A stretch of DNA of 64,000 nt from Deltaproteobacteria bacterium (GTDB lineage: Bacteria > Desulfobacterota > Binatia > Binatales > Binataceae), in contig JAJXZF010000016.1 in assembly GCA_021780225.1 (NCBI GenBank), forward strand, positions 1 through 64,000, in the 5' to 3' direction. The translations under genes were made by a program, and so were the position numbers. A model generated the notes under the pieces. It was not told the origin of the DNA and searched no databases. It saw only the letters and a list, made by a program, of their open reading frames with translations. Below, piece by piece: positions 16,991 through 26,230 of the stretch (position 1 is its first letter; each line of letters starts with the position of its first letter).

Positions 16991-18022
16991 ATGACTTTGG
17001 AATACGAATTGCGCGATAGCGCCCTGGTCTGGATCAAAAATCCCGTCACCGGGGTGATTTCATACGTGGTTGACGTTCGCGGCAAGAGTTTCGCCTTCAC
17101 TCTGGGCGGGCGCGACGAACTCAAGCCCGACCCGCCGCCGCCGGACCCGGAGCTATTGCGAAACGCGGTTCGCGCCTGTCCCTTTTGCCCCGGCAACGAG
17201 CATCAAGCGCCGCCCGAAGCGCTGCGCCTGACTCCCGGGGATTTCCCCGAATGGACGGGAGCCGGCGCGGTCGAGGGCGCGGAGTGGGTAATCCGCGCTT
17301 TCAACAATCTCTTTCCGCGCATCCCGGAAGCGCTCACCGGCGGCCGCAACGAATCATGGGTGGTGGTCGAAGATCCGCGCCACTTCCTCAACCGTCCGCG
17401 ATCGGCCAATGATCTCACCTTCACCGCGACGCTCGGCGAAAAGCATTTTTTCGAGTTGATCAAAGCCGACGTCCGCTTGATGAATCAGATTCTCGCGAAT
17501 CCCACGGTTCATTCAGTGGTCGTGCGCAAGAACCAGGGTCGCGAGTCGGGAGCGTCGCAGCCCCATCCGCATCAGCAGTTGATCGGATCGCCCTCCCCAT
17601 TGCCGGCCGTCGAAGCCGAAGTCAGAGCGCAGCGGGAACATCCGGGCTGGTGGCCCGAATTGCTTGAGCTGGTCGAGCGCCTCGGCTTGCTGATCGAGCG
17701 CGACGGTCCGGTGGTGAGCTATTCCAGCCCAATCGGCGCTTTTCCGCGGAGCTACGATGTCATGCTGCCGGAATATAAGGGCTTGCTGGTCGATTTGCCT
17801 GACGACGACCTGCGGCGGTTCGCGCGCGCGCTGTTCCGAATCCTGCGCATCCTCGGCCCGCTGCCGCTCGATTATGAAATCCATCAGGATCCGGCGCTGC
17901 CGCTGCACGCGCACGTGAACGGCCGGCTCTATCCATATTCCAATGTGGCGGGCACGCTGAATCTGCCGAGCGTGCTGCCGCAGAACGTCGCGGCGCTGCG
18001 CAAGGCGCTCGCGCGCGGCTAA
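16991..18022 (+). CDS. GalT-like HIT-superfamily nucleotidyltransferase (galactose-1-phosphate uridylyltransferase family)
   Basis: Family members exchange a nucleoside monophosphate between a sugar phosphate and a nucleotide sugar, or phosphorolyse dinucleotides. The 343 residues show the zinc-binding CxxC pair C63-C66 in 'CPFCPGNE', 'IRAFNNLFPR' and the active-site histidine triad 'QPHPHQQLIG' with H192 and H194. A second zinc-type histidine lies in 'LHAHVNGR'. No galactose genes are adjacent, so true GalT activity is not assured; ADP-sulfurylase or generic GalT-like activity is possible. A bidirectional terminator follows the stop. Confidence 0.82.
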   Translation: MTLEYELRDSALVWIKNPVTGVISYVVDVRGKSFAFTLGGRDELKPDPPPPDPELLRNAVRACPFCPGNEHQAPPEALRLTPGDFPEWTGAGAVEGAEWVIRAFNNLFPRIPEALTGGRNESWVVVEDPRHFLNRPRSANDLTFTATLGEKHFFELIKADVRLMNQILANPTVHSVVVRKNQGRESGASQPHPHQQLIGSPSPLPAVEAEVRAQREHPGWWPELLELVERLGLLIERDGPVVSYSSPIGAFPRSYDVMLPEYKGLLVDLPDDDLRRFARALFRILRILGPLPLDYEIHQDPALPLHAHVNGRLYPYSNVAGTLNLPSVLPQNVAALRKALARG

Positions 18023-18051
18023 ACCGCTCGGCGCGCGGCGCGTCCGAAACA

Positions 18052-18085
18052 AAACGGCCCACCGGATCGCTCCGATGGGCCGTTT
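18052..18085. terminator. Bidirectional intrinsic terminator between convergent genes
   Basis: A 15-bp inverted repeat beginning AAACGGCCCACCGGA with one mismatch encloses a four-base loop. The A residues on the left and T residues on the right supply short U-tracts in both directions. It lies between the convergent GalT-like and crotonase genes and probably ends both transcripts. Confidence 0.8.
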
Positions 18086-18109
18086 AATCGTTCGCGAATC
18101 CGGAAAAAA

Positions 18110-18880
18110 CTATTCGGCCTTCCAAACCGGCTTGCGCTTTTCGAGGAACGCGCGGATTCCCTCCTTGGCGTCCTTGCTCGCCCGCACCATCCGCGCCATC
18201 TCCACGATGTCGTCGTGCCAGGCGTCGTTGGAATCGTCGAGCGAGCGGCGCATGCTCTTCTTCATCGTGCGCAGCGACAACGGCGCGTTGCTCGCGACCT
18301 TCTCCGCCCATTTGACCGCGGCGGCGTCCAGCTCCGCGGCGGGCACGACCTCGTGCACCATCCCCATCTGCAACGCGCGATTCGCGTCAACCGGCTCGGC
18401 GGTGTAGAGAATCTGCGCGGTGTTGGCGGAGCCGATAACCTCGATCAGCTTGCGGATGAAGTTGTAAGGCACGACCAGTCCGACCCGCGCGACCGTCATG
18501 CCCATCCGCAAATCGTCGGCGGCGACGCGCAGATCGCAATGCAGCGCCAGCTCGCATCCGCCCGCCAGCGCGGCGCCCTGCACCGCCGCAATCACGGGAA
18601 CCGGCATATGCTCGAGCCGCTTGAATATCCGCTCCAGGCTGACCGGATTGTGTCCGCCTTCAAGACGCTCCGCTTCCGCCAAATCGATTCCTGAGCAGAA
18701 GGCGCGGCCGTTGCCGCGCAGGATCACGGCGCGCACGCTTTTGTCGTTTTCGACCGACGCGAGCGCTTCATCAAGATGCTTGAGCAGCGGTTCGTTGAGC
18801 GAATTGCGTTTCTCCGGACGATTCATGGTGAAGGTCACGTAGCTGTCGTGACGCGCCACCTGGAACAATTGATCGGACAT
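18110..18880 (-). CDS. Enoyl-CoA hydratase/isomerase (crotonase) family protein, copy 1
   Basis: Crotonases stabilise acyl-CoA enolates in an oxyanion hole and catalyse hydration, isomerisation or related steps. Over 256 residues the two oxyanion loops are visible: 'RAFCSGIDLAEA' and 'GAALAGGCELALHCD'. In rat-type hydratase, Glu144 lies in the second loop and is present here (GGCE), but the position of Glu164 reads Val in 'MGMTVARVGLVV'. Classical syn-hydration is therefore questionable, and an isomerase or other crotonase reaction is more likely. GGAGC precedes the ATG. A divergent paralogue lies directly upstream on the same strand. Confidence 0.9.
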   Translation of the reverse strand: MSDQLFQVARHDSYVTFTMNRPEKRNSLNEPLLKHLDEALASVENDKSVRAVILRGNGRAFCSGIDLAEAERLEGGHNPVSLERIFKRLEHMPVPVIAAVQGAALAGGCELALHCDLRVAADDLRMGMTVARVGLVVPYNFIRKLIEVIGSANTAQILYTAEPVDANRALQMGMVHEVVPAAELDAAAVKWAEKVASNAPLSLRTMKKSMRRSLDDSNDAWHDDIVEMARMVRASKDAKEGIRAFLEKRKPVWKAE

Positions 18881-18966
18881 TTCGGTAGCTCCTTAAACGG
18901 ACGCGATTATCGCGAATTCGGCCCCGAGCATCGCATGCGCCCGCCAAACGCTTCAAGCGCGGCGGC

Positions 18967-19734
18967 TCATTCGCCGCGCCAGACCGGCTTGCGCTTTTCG
19001 AGGAACGCGCGCACGCCCTCTTTGGCGTCGTTGCTGGTGCGCACCTTGTTGCCCAACTCGTCGATATCCTTGTGCTCGACGTCGAACGCCTTGCTGATCA
19101 CGCGCCGGATACTCTGTTTCATCGCGCGCACGGAAAGAGGAGCGTTGCCGGCGATCTTCGCGGCCCATGCGTCGGCGGCGGACGCAAGTTCGGCGTCGGC
19201 GACGACTTTATGCACAAGGCCGATTTCGCGCGATCGCGCGGCGTCGAGCGGATCGGCCAGATACATGATTTCGGCGGTGTTGGCCGGTCCGACGGTCTCG
19301 ACGAAGCGGCGGAAAATCTGGAAGGTCGGCAGATAGCCGATCCGCGCCGGCGTCATCCCGAGCCGCGCGCCCGCGCCCGCGACTCGCAAATCGCAGGTCA
19401 GGGCCAGCACCAGACCGCCCGTGAGCGTATCGCCCTGCACGGCGGCGATCGTCGGCATGGGCAGCTTTTCGATGCGGCTGAAGACCTTTTCCGGCGTAAC
19501 GCCGCCGGCCCCGCCAATCTGTCCGATCTCTCGCAGATCGATTCCCGAGCAGAACGCGCGGCCCTCGCCGCGCAGCACCACGGCGCGCACCTCGGGCGAT
19601 TTTTCGATCGCGTCGAGTGCGCGATCGAGCGCCTCGAACAGGACCTGATTGATCGCGTTGCGCTTCTCGGGACGATTAAGAATCAGCGTAATGTAATTCG
19701 GATGACGCTCGACCTTGAGCACGTCGTCGGCCAT
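18967..19734 (-). CDS. Crotonase-family protein, copy 2, lacking both hydratase glutamates
   Basis: This is a 255-residue paralogue of the downstream gene, with 'RAFCSGIDLREI' and 'GDTLTGGLVLALTCD' as oxyanion loops. The Glu of the second loop is replaced (GGLV), and the second catalytic Glu position reads Pro in 'LGMTPARIGY', so neither acid/base of enoyl-CoA hydratase is present. The fold and CoA pocket look intact, including the C-terminal 'FLEKRKPVW' shared with copy 1. It probably performs another crotonase reaction or partners copy 1 in a hetero-oligomer. AGGAGG eight bases before the ATG fixes the start. Confidence 0.88.
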   Translation of the reverse strand: MADDVLKVERHPNYITLILNRPEKRNAINQVLFEALDRALDAIEKSPEVRAVVLRGEGRAFCSGIDLREIGQIGGAGGVTPEKVFSRIEKLPMPTIAAVQGDTLTGGLVLALTCDLRVAGAGARLGMTPARIGYLPTFQIFRRFVETVGPANTAEIMYLADPLDAARSREIGLVHKVVADAELASAADAWAAKIAGNAPLSVRAMKQSIRRVISKAFDVEHKDIDELGNKVRTSNDAKEGVRAFLEKRKPVWRGE

Positions 19735-19853
19735 GACGGAAGCCTCCTGGATCGCCGGATTTTTTCGACCATCGCACGCCCACGCCCGCCGCATCAAGCG
19801 CGCGCCCGCCGCGATCGCTTGCTCGCGATACCCGGAGCAAACACGGCGCGGTA

Positions 19854-22289
19854 TCAGACGACGATGCTCACCAGCTTGTTCGGCACGTAGATAACTTTCT
19901 TCGGCGCCTTGCCGTCGAGATTGCGCCGCACCGCCTCGCTCGCGAGCGCAAGTGCGCGAACGTCCGCTTCGGCGGCGTCGGCCTCGATTTCCAATCGGTC
20001 GCGCACCTTGCCGTTGATCTGCACGACCACCGTCACTGTTTCATCGACGGTCAGCGCCGAATCGAATTTCGGCCACGGCTCCAGATGGATCGAATCTTTA
20101 TGGCCGAGTTCGCGCCAGAATTCCTCGCCGACGAACGGCGCCATCGGCGCCAGCATCAGAACGTAGGTTTCAATCGTATGCCGCCCCAACCGCTCCGGCT
20201 CCAGCTTCGCCAGATAGTTGAGCTGATCCATCAGGACGGCCAGAGCGGTATTGAAACGCATCCGTTCGACATGATCGGTCACGATTTTGATCGTCTTGTG
20301 CGCACGCTTGACGGTCTCGGCCGACGGCGCGCCGTCCGGGCATCCGGCTTCGACATAGCGCCGCATCAGCGCCCACACCCGTTGCAGATAGCGCGCGGTT
20401 CCGGCTACTCCGGTTTCGTTCCAGTTGGTCGCCTCCTCGAACGGCCCCATGAAGAGTTCCCAGAGCCGCAGCGCGTCGGCGCCGTACTTTTCGACCATCG
20501 CGTCGGGCGTGACGACGTTGCCCTTGCTCTTGGACATCTTCTGGCCATCGGCGGCCCAGATCATTCCCTGATTGCGCAGGGCCGGAAACGGCTCTTTAAA
20601 CTTGATCAGCCCGGCGTCGAACATCACCTTGGTCCACATCCGCGCGTACAGCAGATGCATCACAGCGTGCTCGGCGCCGCCGACGTAGAGATCGACCGGC
20701 AGCCAGTAATCTCCCGCCTTCGGCTCGAACGGCGCCTTGTCGTAATGCGGCGCGGCGAAACGCAGGAAATACCACGACGAGCAGGCGAACCCGTCAAGCG
20801 TGTCGGTTTCGCGCTCAGCCGGCCCGCCGCACTTCGGACAGGCCGTATTGACGAACTCGGGCACGTTGGCGAGCGGCGATCGCCCGGTGCCTGACGGCTG
20901 GTAGTCCTTCATGTCGGGCAGCACGACCGGCAATTGATCGTCCGGCACGGGCACGATTCCGTCTTTCGCGCAGTAAACGATCGGAATTGGACAGCCCCAG
21001 TAGCGCTGGCGCGAAATCAGCCAGTCGCGCATCCGGTAGCTGATGGTGGCGCGGCCGAATCCGCATTCCTCGGCGTGCTTGCAGACGGCGCGAATCGCGT
21101 CGTCGGTCTTCATCCCGTTGAGAAAGCCCGAATTGATCGCGATTCCGCGCTCGGTGAACGCCTGATTGGCCGGCGCCGACGAACCGTCGGCCGGGGCGGT
21201 CACGACCGGAATTTCCAGTCCGTATTTCTTCGCGAAAGCGAAGTCGCGCTCGTCCTCGCCCGGCGCCGCCATGATCGCGCCGGTCCCGTAGCCCATCAGC
21301 ACGTAATCGGCGATCCAGATCGGCACGTCCTTGCCGCTAAAGAGATTGCGCGCGTATGCGCCGGTAAAAACGCCGCTCTTCTCCTTGACCGTCGAAAGCC
21401 GCTCGATTTCGCTCTGCCGCCGCGCCTGCGCGACGTATTCGTCAACCGCGCCGCGATTCTCCGCCGTTACGATTTCGGCGACCAGCGGATGCTCGGGCGC
21501 GAGCACCATGAACGATACGCCGAAGACGGTGTCGGGCCGGGTGGTGAAAAAGCGCACCTCTTTGCCCGGATGGCCCATCACCGGAAACGCCAGCTCGGCG
21601 CCCTCCGATCGGCCGATCCAGTTGCGCTGCATCAGCTTGATCGGCTCGGGCCAGTCGATTCCGTCAAGGTCGGCCAGCAGCCGGTCGGCATAGTCGGTGA
21701 TCTTGAAGTACCACTGCTCGAGGTCTTTTTTGCTGACCGGCGTTTCCATATGCCGCCAGCAGCAGCCGTTGACCACCTGTTCGTTGGCCAGGATGGTCCG
21801 GCACTTCTCGCACCACCATTGCGAACCCAGCGCGCGATAGGCCAAACCACGCTTGTACAGCAGCAAAAAGAACCACTGGGTCCAGCGATAATAGTCCGGC
21901 GACGACGAATTGATCTCGCGCGTCCAGTCGTAGGCGCATCCGGCCAACTTCAACTGACGCTTGAAGTTTGCGGCGTAGCGCGGAACGGTCTCCTTGGGAT
22001 GCAGCCGCTTGAGCAGGGCGTCGTTTTCCGCCGGCAGTCCGAATGCGTCCCAGCCCATCGCATGCAGCACGTTGAAGCCGGCCATCCGTTTGTAGCGACC
22101 GATTACGTCGCACGGCACGTAGTTGTGCAGATGGCCGACCGAAAGGCCGTCGCCCGACGGATAGGGAAACATCTCAAGACCGTAGAACTTCGGCCGTCCG
22201 GGCGTCTCGCGCGTCAGGTAAAGGTTGGTCCGCTCCCATTCTTCGCGCCAGAAAGGTTCGATTTTGCTCGGCTCGTAACGTTCGTCCAT
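19854..22289 (-). CDS. leuS: Leucyl-tRNA synthetase
   Basis: LeuS charges tRNA-Leu with leucine. The 811-residue protein has the class I signature region 'PYPSGDGLSVGHLHNY', where the first His of the usual HxGH reads Ser, as seen in one clade of bacterial LeuRS. It also has the CP1 editing domain, and 'GQKMSKSKGNVV' as the KMSKS loop. An inserted zinc-ribbon-like Cys pair appears in 'CPKCGG'. The ATG five codons downstream of a TTG is preferred because the TTG sits directly on its only purine-rich upstream stretch. It is somewhat shorter than the 860-residue E. coli enzyme. Confidence 0.97.
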   Translation of the reverse strand: MDERYEPSKIEPFWREEWERTNLYLTRETPGRPKFYGLEMFPYPSGDGLSVGHLHNYVPCDVIGRYKRMAGFNVLHAMGWDAFGLPAENDALLKRLHPKETVPRYAANFKRQLKLAGCAYDWTREINSSSPDYYRWTQWFFLLLYKRGLAYRALGSQWWCEKCRTILANEQVVNGCCWRHMETPVSKKDLEQWYFKITDYADRLLADLDGIDWPEPIKLMQRNWIGRSEGAELAFPVMGHPGKEVRFFTTRPDTVFGVSFMVLAPEHPLVAEIVTAENRGAVDEYVAQARRQSEIERLSTVKEKSGVFTGAYARNLFSGKDVPIWIADYVLMGYGTGAIMAAPGEDERDFAFAKKYGLEIPVVTAPADGSSAPANQAFTERGIAINSGFLNGMKTDDAIRAVCKHAEECGFGRATISYRMRDWLISRQRYWGCPIPIVYCAKDGIVPVPDDQLPVVLPDMKDYQPSGTGRSPLANVPEFVNTACPKCGGPAERETDTLDGFACSSWYFLRFAAPHYDKAPFEPKAGDYWLPVDLYVGGAEHAVMHLLYARMWTKVMFDAGLIKFKEPFPALRNQGMIWAADGQKMSKSKGNVVTPDAMVEKYGADALRLWELFMGPFEEATNWNETGVAGTARYLQRVWALMRRYVEAGCPDGAPSAETVKRAHKTIKIVTDHVERMRFNTALAVLMDQLNYLAKLEPERLGRHTIETYVLMLAPMAPFVGEEFWRELGHKDSIHLEPWPKFDSALTVDETVTVVVQINGKVRDRLEIEADAAEADVRALALASEAVRRNLDGKAPKKVIYVPNKLVSIVV

Positions 22290-22380
22290 CGCGCTTATCG
22301 GCAACTCCAGAGCATCAAGGGAGCAATAAGTTTATCCCGCGCGGCAGCGCCGCTCCAACTCCGCAGCCGTTTCCCGGCGG

Positions 22381-23244
22381 CTATCGCTCCGCCAGAAAAT
22401 GCAGCAACGCCGCGTTGAACATCGCCGGATCCTGGATAAACGCGAAGTGGCTGACTTCCGGCAGGATCAACTCGCCGGCGCCGGGTATCGAAGCCGCCAT
22501 GTAGTCGGTGTTTTCGCGCTTGATCGCCTCGTCATGGTCGGCATCGACGATCCAGGTCGGCGTCTTTATGCCGCGCAACTGCGCTGCGCTGAAATGCGGC
22601 TGAATCGCCCACATCTTTTCGATTTGCGTCAGGAATTCCTGATATTGCGCCGGCGTGGGCGAAAGCTCGCTGTACTGATGCGCCGCCCGCGCGATAAACG
22701 CGGTAAATACCGGACTCTGGTTTACGTCTTTCACGCCCGACGGGTCTGAATTCGCCGCGAACGCGAACAGCCGTGTCAGGCGCTCGGGATGATGGATGGC
22801 AAGATCGAGGCCGACGATCGCGCCGTCGCTCCAGCCCACGATCGCGGCCTTGCGGATATGCAGATAATCCATCAGGCCGATTACGTCCGACGCCATCAAG
22901 TCGTAGCCGAACGGCGCGGCGTCGCGCGAGCTGCGGCCATGCCCGCGGCTGTCCATCACGATTACTTCGTAGCGCGGCTCGAGCGCCCGCACCTGCAAGC
23001 CCCAATAGTTCGCGTTGGCGAGACCGCCGTGGAGCAAAATCACCGGCTCGCCGTGGCCGAAGGCCGCGTACCAGATGCGAATTCCGTTGACCGGCGCAAG
23101 GCCGCTGCGCGCCGCCCGCGGCAGCGTCGGCGTCGGCGGCAGGCGCATCCACGGATACTCCGCGCGCGCCGGCGCGGGGGCGCAAGCGAGCAGGATGGTC
23201 ATCGCGACAATGACGGAACGAATCGGCGATTGGCGAGCGTTCAT
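22381..23244 (-). CDS. Exported alpha/beta-hydrolase
   Basis: This 287-residue protein begins with a signal peptide (basic start, hydrophobic 10-22, cleavage near 'APARA' 24-28), so it acts in the periplasm or outside. The hydrolase fold shows the oxyanion 'LHGG' at 71-74, the nucleophile elbow 'GWSDG' with S139, an aspartate in 'VDADHD' and the final histidine in 'EVSHF'. The substrate may be an ester, epoxide or C-C bond; nothing nearby specifies it. It lies upstream of leuS on the same strand with a 91-bp gap. Confidence 0.87.
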   Translation of the reverse strand: MNARQSPIRSVIVAMTILLACAPAPARAEYPWMRLPPTPTLPRAARSGLAPVNGIRIWYAAFGHGEPVILLHGGLANANYWGLQVRALEPRYEVIVMDSRGHGRSSRDAAPFGYDLMASDVIGLMDYLHIRKAAIVGWSDGAIVGLDLAIHHPERLTRLFAFAANSDPSGVKDVNQSPVFTAFIARAAHQYSELSPTPAQYQEFLTQIEKMWAIQPHFSAAQLRGIKTPTWIVDADHDEAIKRENTDYMAASIPGAGELILPEVSHFAFIQDPAMFNAALLHFLAER

Positions 23245-23450
23245 TTGGTCTCCGCGCAGGGAAGCTCGCAGATAGCCGTCGCGACGGTCAAGGCGCGGCC
23301 CTTCGATCCGCCCTCGCCTCGGGCGAAACTTGTAATGAATCCTAATTCTTTGTATTAGCAGCGTTGCAGGCTCTGCGCCGCTACTCTTGCGGCTTGAAGC
23401 ACACGGCGCGCGCCCGCGGCCAACGCTATCACGTCAAAGGAGGCCCTTCG

Positions 23451-24554
23451 ATGAAGGTCGGAGCGACGTTCTTTTTCCAGAATTTTTTCCGCGAAGAAAA
23501 AGCCGATTCGGAAATCTACCGCGAGGATCTGGCGCTCGCCGAGATGGTCGAGCCGCTCGGGTTCGATTCGATCTGGGGCGTCGAGCATCATTTCTCGCCC
23601 TACACGATGATCCCCGACGTCCTGCAATTTCTGACTTACATGGCCGGGCGCACGAAGAAAATCGGGATGGGCTCGATGGTCGTGGTGCTGCCGTGGCACG
23701 ATCCGGTCCGCGTCGCGGAGCAGATCTCGATGCTCGATCTGTACATGGGCGATCGCGAACTGACGCTCGGCTTCGGCCGCGGCTCCGGCCGTATCGAATA
23801 TGACGGCTTCCGCGTCTCGATGAGCGAATCGCGCGAACGCTTCACCGAAGCCGCCGAGATCGTGCGCCTCGCGCTGACCCAGAAGCGCTTTTCCTACAAA
23901 GGCAAATTCAACCAGATCCCTCAGATGAGCATCCGGCCGCAGCCGCATCGCAACCTGACCGACAATTTCTACGGCGCGATCGTCTCGCCCGAAACCGGCG
24001 ACATCATGGCGAAGCAGGGAATGGGGATGCTGGTGATTCCGCAGAAGCCATGGGCGGAGCATCGCAAGGACTACGACAATTTCGGCGAATCGTGCGCGAA
24101 GTTCGGCCAGCCCTTCAAAAAACCGATCGTCGTATGCTTCGTCTATTGCGCGGAGAGCGAGAAGGAAGCCGCGCAGGGCGCGGTGCGCTGGATGGGCAAT
24201 TACGCCGATACCGCCATCCATCATTACGAGTACGACGATCCCGAACATTTCCGCGCGGTCAAAGGCTACGAGTATCATGTGAAGATGGCCGAGGCGGGCA
24301 AGGACGCGCCGCAGGATTTCCGCGGCATGTTCACCAAGACGCAATGCTACGGCACACCCCAGCAGTGCGTCGAAACCCTGCGCACCATCGCCTCCACGAT
24401 GGATGCGGCCGAGTTCGTCGGCGTCTTCAAGTACGGCGGGATGCCGCTGGAGCTGGCGCAGCGCAACATGAAGCTGTTCGCGCGCGAGGTGCTGCCGCAT
24501 ATCCAGAGCGGCACGTCGCCGGCGCAGCAGAGCGCGGCGGCCGGCGGCCGTTAA
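23451..24554 (+). CDS. LLM-class flavin-dependent oxidoreductase (bacterial luciferase-like monooxygenase)
   Basis: This TIM-barrel enzyme of 367 residues uses reduced flavin (FMN or F420) to oxidise an organic substrate. Typical elements are the N-terminal 'FGFDSIWGVEHHF'-like strand, 'LPWHDPVRVAEQISMLDLY' and 'LTLGFGRGSGRIEYDGF'. The start is fixed by a strong AAAGGAGG eight bases upstream; a longer frame exists but is unsupported. It is longer and more divergent than the three LLM paralogues at 38.5-41.2 kb. A clear terminator follows, so it is probably monocistronic. Confidence 0.88.
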   Translation: MKVGATFFFQNFFREEKADSEIYREDLALAEMVEPLGFDSIWGVEHHFSPYTMIPDVLQFLTYMAGRTKKIGMGSMVVVLPWHDPVRVAEQISMLDLYMGDRELTLGFGRGSGRIEYDGFRVSMSESRERFTEAAEIVRLALTQKRFSYKGKFNQIPQMSIRPQPHRNLTDNFYGAIVSPETGDIMAKQGMGMLVIPQKPWAEHRKDYDNFGESCAKFGQPFKKPIVVCFVYCAESEKEAAQGAVRWMGNYADTAIHHYEYDDPEHFRAVKGYEYHVKMAEAGKDAPQDFRGMFTKTQCYGTPQQCVETLRTIASTMDAAEFVGVFKYGGMPLELAQRNMKLFAREVLPHIQSGTSPAQQSAAAGGR

Positions 24555-24597
24555 GCGATCGAATCGCGATTTAAACGGTCGATTCAGTCTGAAAATC

Positions 24598-24631
24598 GCG
24601 GGCCGGATGGAGATTCCATCCGGCCCGCTTT
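24598..24631 (+). terminator. Intrinsic terminator after the LLM monooxygenase gene
   Basis: A perfect 13-bp inverted repeat (GCGGGCCGGATGG and its complement) with loop AGATT is followed by TTT on the plus strand. It stands 44 bases after the stop codon and also separates this gene from the convergent pilin gene. Confidence 0.88.
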
Positions 24632-24665
24632 ATCCCGGCAGCTCAATCAATTTCCGACGCGGCGA

Positions 24666-24851
24666 TTATTGGAATAGCGCCGAGACTTTCGCGAAGACGT
24701 CCATGATCGCATCGTCCGTAAAGTTGTATCCGGCCGTGGCGGTCATACCGTACCCCGCAAGCGCCACGGCCGCGAGCAACAACGCGTACTCGGTCATCGT
24801 CTGACCGGATCCATATCGCAGCCATATAGCGGCCAATCTTCCCGAATTCAT
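24666..24851 (-). CDS. Flp-type (type IVb) pilin-like small protein
   Basis: Flp pilins are short prepilins assembled by Tad machinery into adhesive fibres. This 61-residue product has the diagnostic cleavage and assembly motif 'GQTMTEYALLLA': a prepilin peptidase site after Gly, Glu at mature position 5, Tyr at position 6, then a hydrophobic helix. The mature protein is about 45 residues. No tad or cpa genes occur in the window, so this is a solitary pilin gene. It follows the acyl-CoA dehydrogenase gene by 48 bases on the same strand. Confidence 0.85.
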   Translation of the reverse strand: MNSGRLAAIWLRYGSGQTMTEYALLLAAVALAGYGMTATAGYNFTDDAIMDVFAKVSALFQ

Positions 24852-24899
24852 AATCGATTACGCGTTGGCGCGGCGCCGTCGCACAAATCGCATACGGCT

Positions 24900-26081
24900 C
24901 TACTTCGCCCTGCCCAGAATTGAACGCGCGATTGCGAAGCGATGCACCTCGGACGGGCCGTCGTAAATCCGGAACGGACGGATATCGCGATAGATCCGCT
25001 CGACCACGGTATCATCCGTGATTCCCATCCCGCCGAGTATTTGCAGCGAACGATCGACCACCCGTCCCAGCGCTTCCGAGCAATAAACCTTGTACATGCT
25101 GGTTTCGAGCCGCGCCTGATTGCCCTGATCGAGCATCCACGCCGCATGCCAAATCGCGAGCCGGCACAGCCCGATATCGGTCTCGTTGTCGGCCAGCATG
25201 AAGCCCACCCCCTGATGCTCGCCGATCGCGCGGCCGAAGGCCTGCCGTTTGCGCGCGTAGTCGGTCGCGATCGCGTGGCAGCGCCGCGCCGCTCCCAGCC
25301 AGCGCATGCAATGGGTCAGCCGCGCCGGCGCGAGCCGCACCTGCGCGTAGCGAAAGCCCTTCCCCACCTCGCCGAGAATCCGCTCGGGAGCGACGCGCAC
25401 GTCGTTAAATTCGACTTCGGCGTGGCCGCCCGGCGAATTGCTGTCGAGCGTGTTCAGGATGCGTTTGATTGAAAAGCCGGGCGCGTCCATATCGACCAGG
25501 AACATCGTTGCGCCCAGGTCTTTGCCGGCGGCGTCCTCCGTGCGCGCCATCACGATATTGATGCTCGCGCCGGGCGCGCCGGTAATCAGCCACTTGCGCC
25601 CGTTGATCACGTAGTCGTCGCCGACCCGGCGCGCGGTCGTGCGCATCAGGCTGGGATCGGAACCGGCGCCGCCGTCCGGTTCGGTCATCGAAAAGACCGT
25701 GCGGATTTCGCCGCGCACCAGCGGTTTCAGCCATTCTTCCTTTTGCGCCGGCGACGCGACCTTTTCGAGCAAATTGGTGTTGCCCTCGTCCGGCGCCTGG
25801 ATATTCAACGCCAGCGGCCCGAGCGGCGACCATCCCGCAGCCTCGAATACGACGGCCATCCCGCGCAGGTCCAGTCCGAGTCCGCCGTATTCCTTCGGCC
25901 CGTGGGGCGAAAGCAAGCCCGCATCGCGCGCCTTTTCGACCATCTCGCGCCGCAATACTTCCTCCGGACCGTGCGGACCCTGGCGCGGATCGCGTTCGAG
26001 CGGAACAATCTCCTCGCGGATAAACTCTTCGACCTTCTTTACCAGTGCGGATTGTTCGTCAGTCAGTGAAAAATCGATCAT
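24900..26081 (-). CDS. Acyl-CoA dehydrogenase family protein
   Basis: This FAD flavoenzyme oxidises acyl-CoA thioesters at the alpha-beta bond. The 393 residues carry the N-terminal helical domain, the FAD-binding 'FSMTEPDGGAGSDP' and 'KWLITGAPGA', and a C-terminal helical domain ending in 'IYDGPSEVHRFAIAR'. That arrangement is closest to the ACAD10/11 or medium/long-chain type rather than butyryl-CoA dehydrogenase. No ETF genes are adjacent. With the amidohydrolase and crotonases in the window it fits catabolism of carboxylic acids via CoA esters, but its chain-length preference cannot be read. Confidence 0.92.
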   Translation of the reverse strand: MIDFSLTDEQSALVKKVEEFIREEIVPLERDPRQGPHGPEEVLRREMVEKARDAGLLSPHGPKEYGGLGLDLRGMAVVFEAAGWSPLGPLALNIQAPDEGNTNLLEKVASPAQKEEWLKPLVRGEIRTVFSMTEPDGGAGSDPSLMRTTARRVGDDYVINGRKWLITGAPGASINIVMARTEDAAGKDLGATMFLVDMDAPGFSIKRILNTLDSNSPGGHAEVEFNDVRVAPERILGEVGKGFRYAQVRLAPARLTHCMRWLGAARRCHAIATDYARKRQAFGRAIGEHQGVGFMLADNETDIGLCRLAIWHAAWMLDQGNQARLETSMYKVYCSEALGRVVDRSLQILGGMGITDDTVVERIYRDIRPFRIYDGPSEVHRFAIARSILGRAK

Positions 26082-26230
26082 CGGCCTAGTCTCCCAAAAT
26101 CGCCCCAGACGCTATCCGCAACCTCCTCGATAGTCCAGCAGGCGCCGCGCGGCCAGATAAACGGATCGATCGCGGCCATGCTATAAACGCATCGATCGAA
26201 GAATTTCGCACCTGGAAAGGAATCCAACCG

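Noticed and set aside
20934-22418. 494-residue plus-strand frame opposite leuS
   Set aside because: It is an antisense shadow of a strongly conserved synthetase, with no recognisable motifs.
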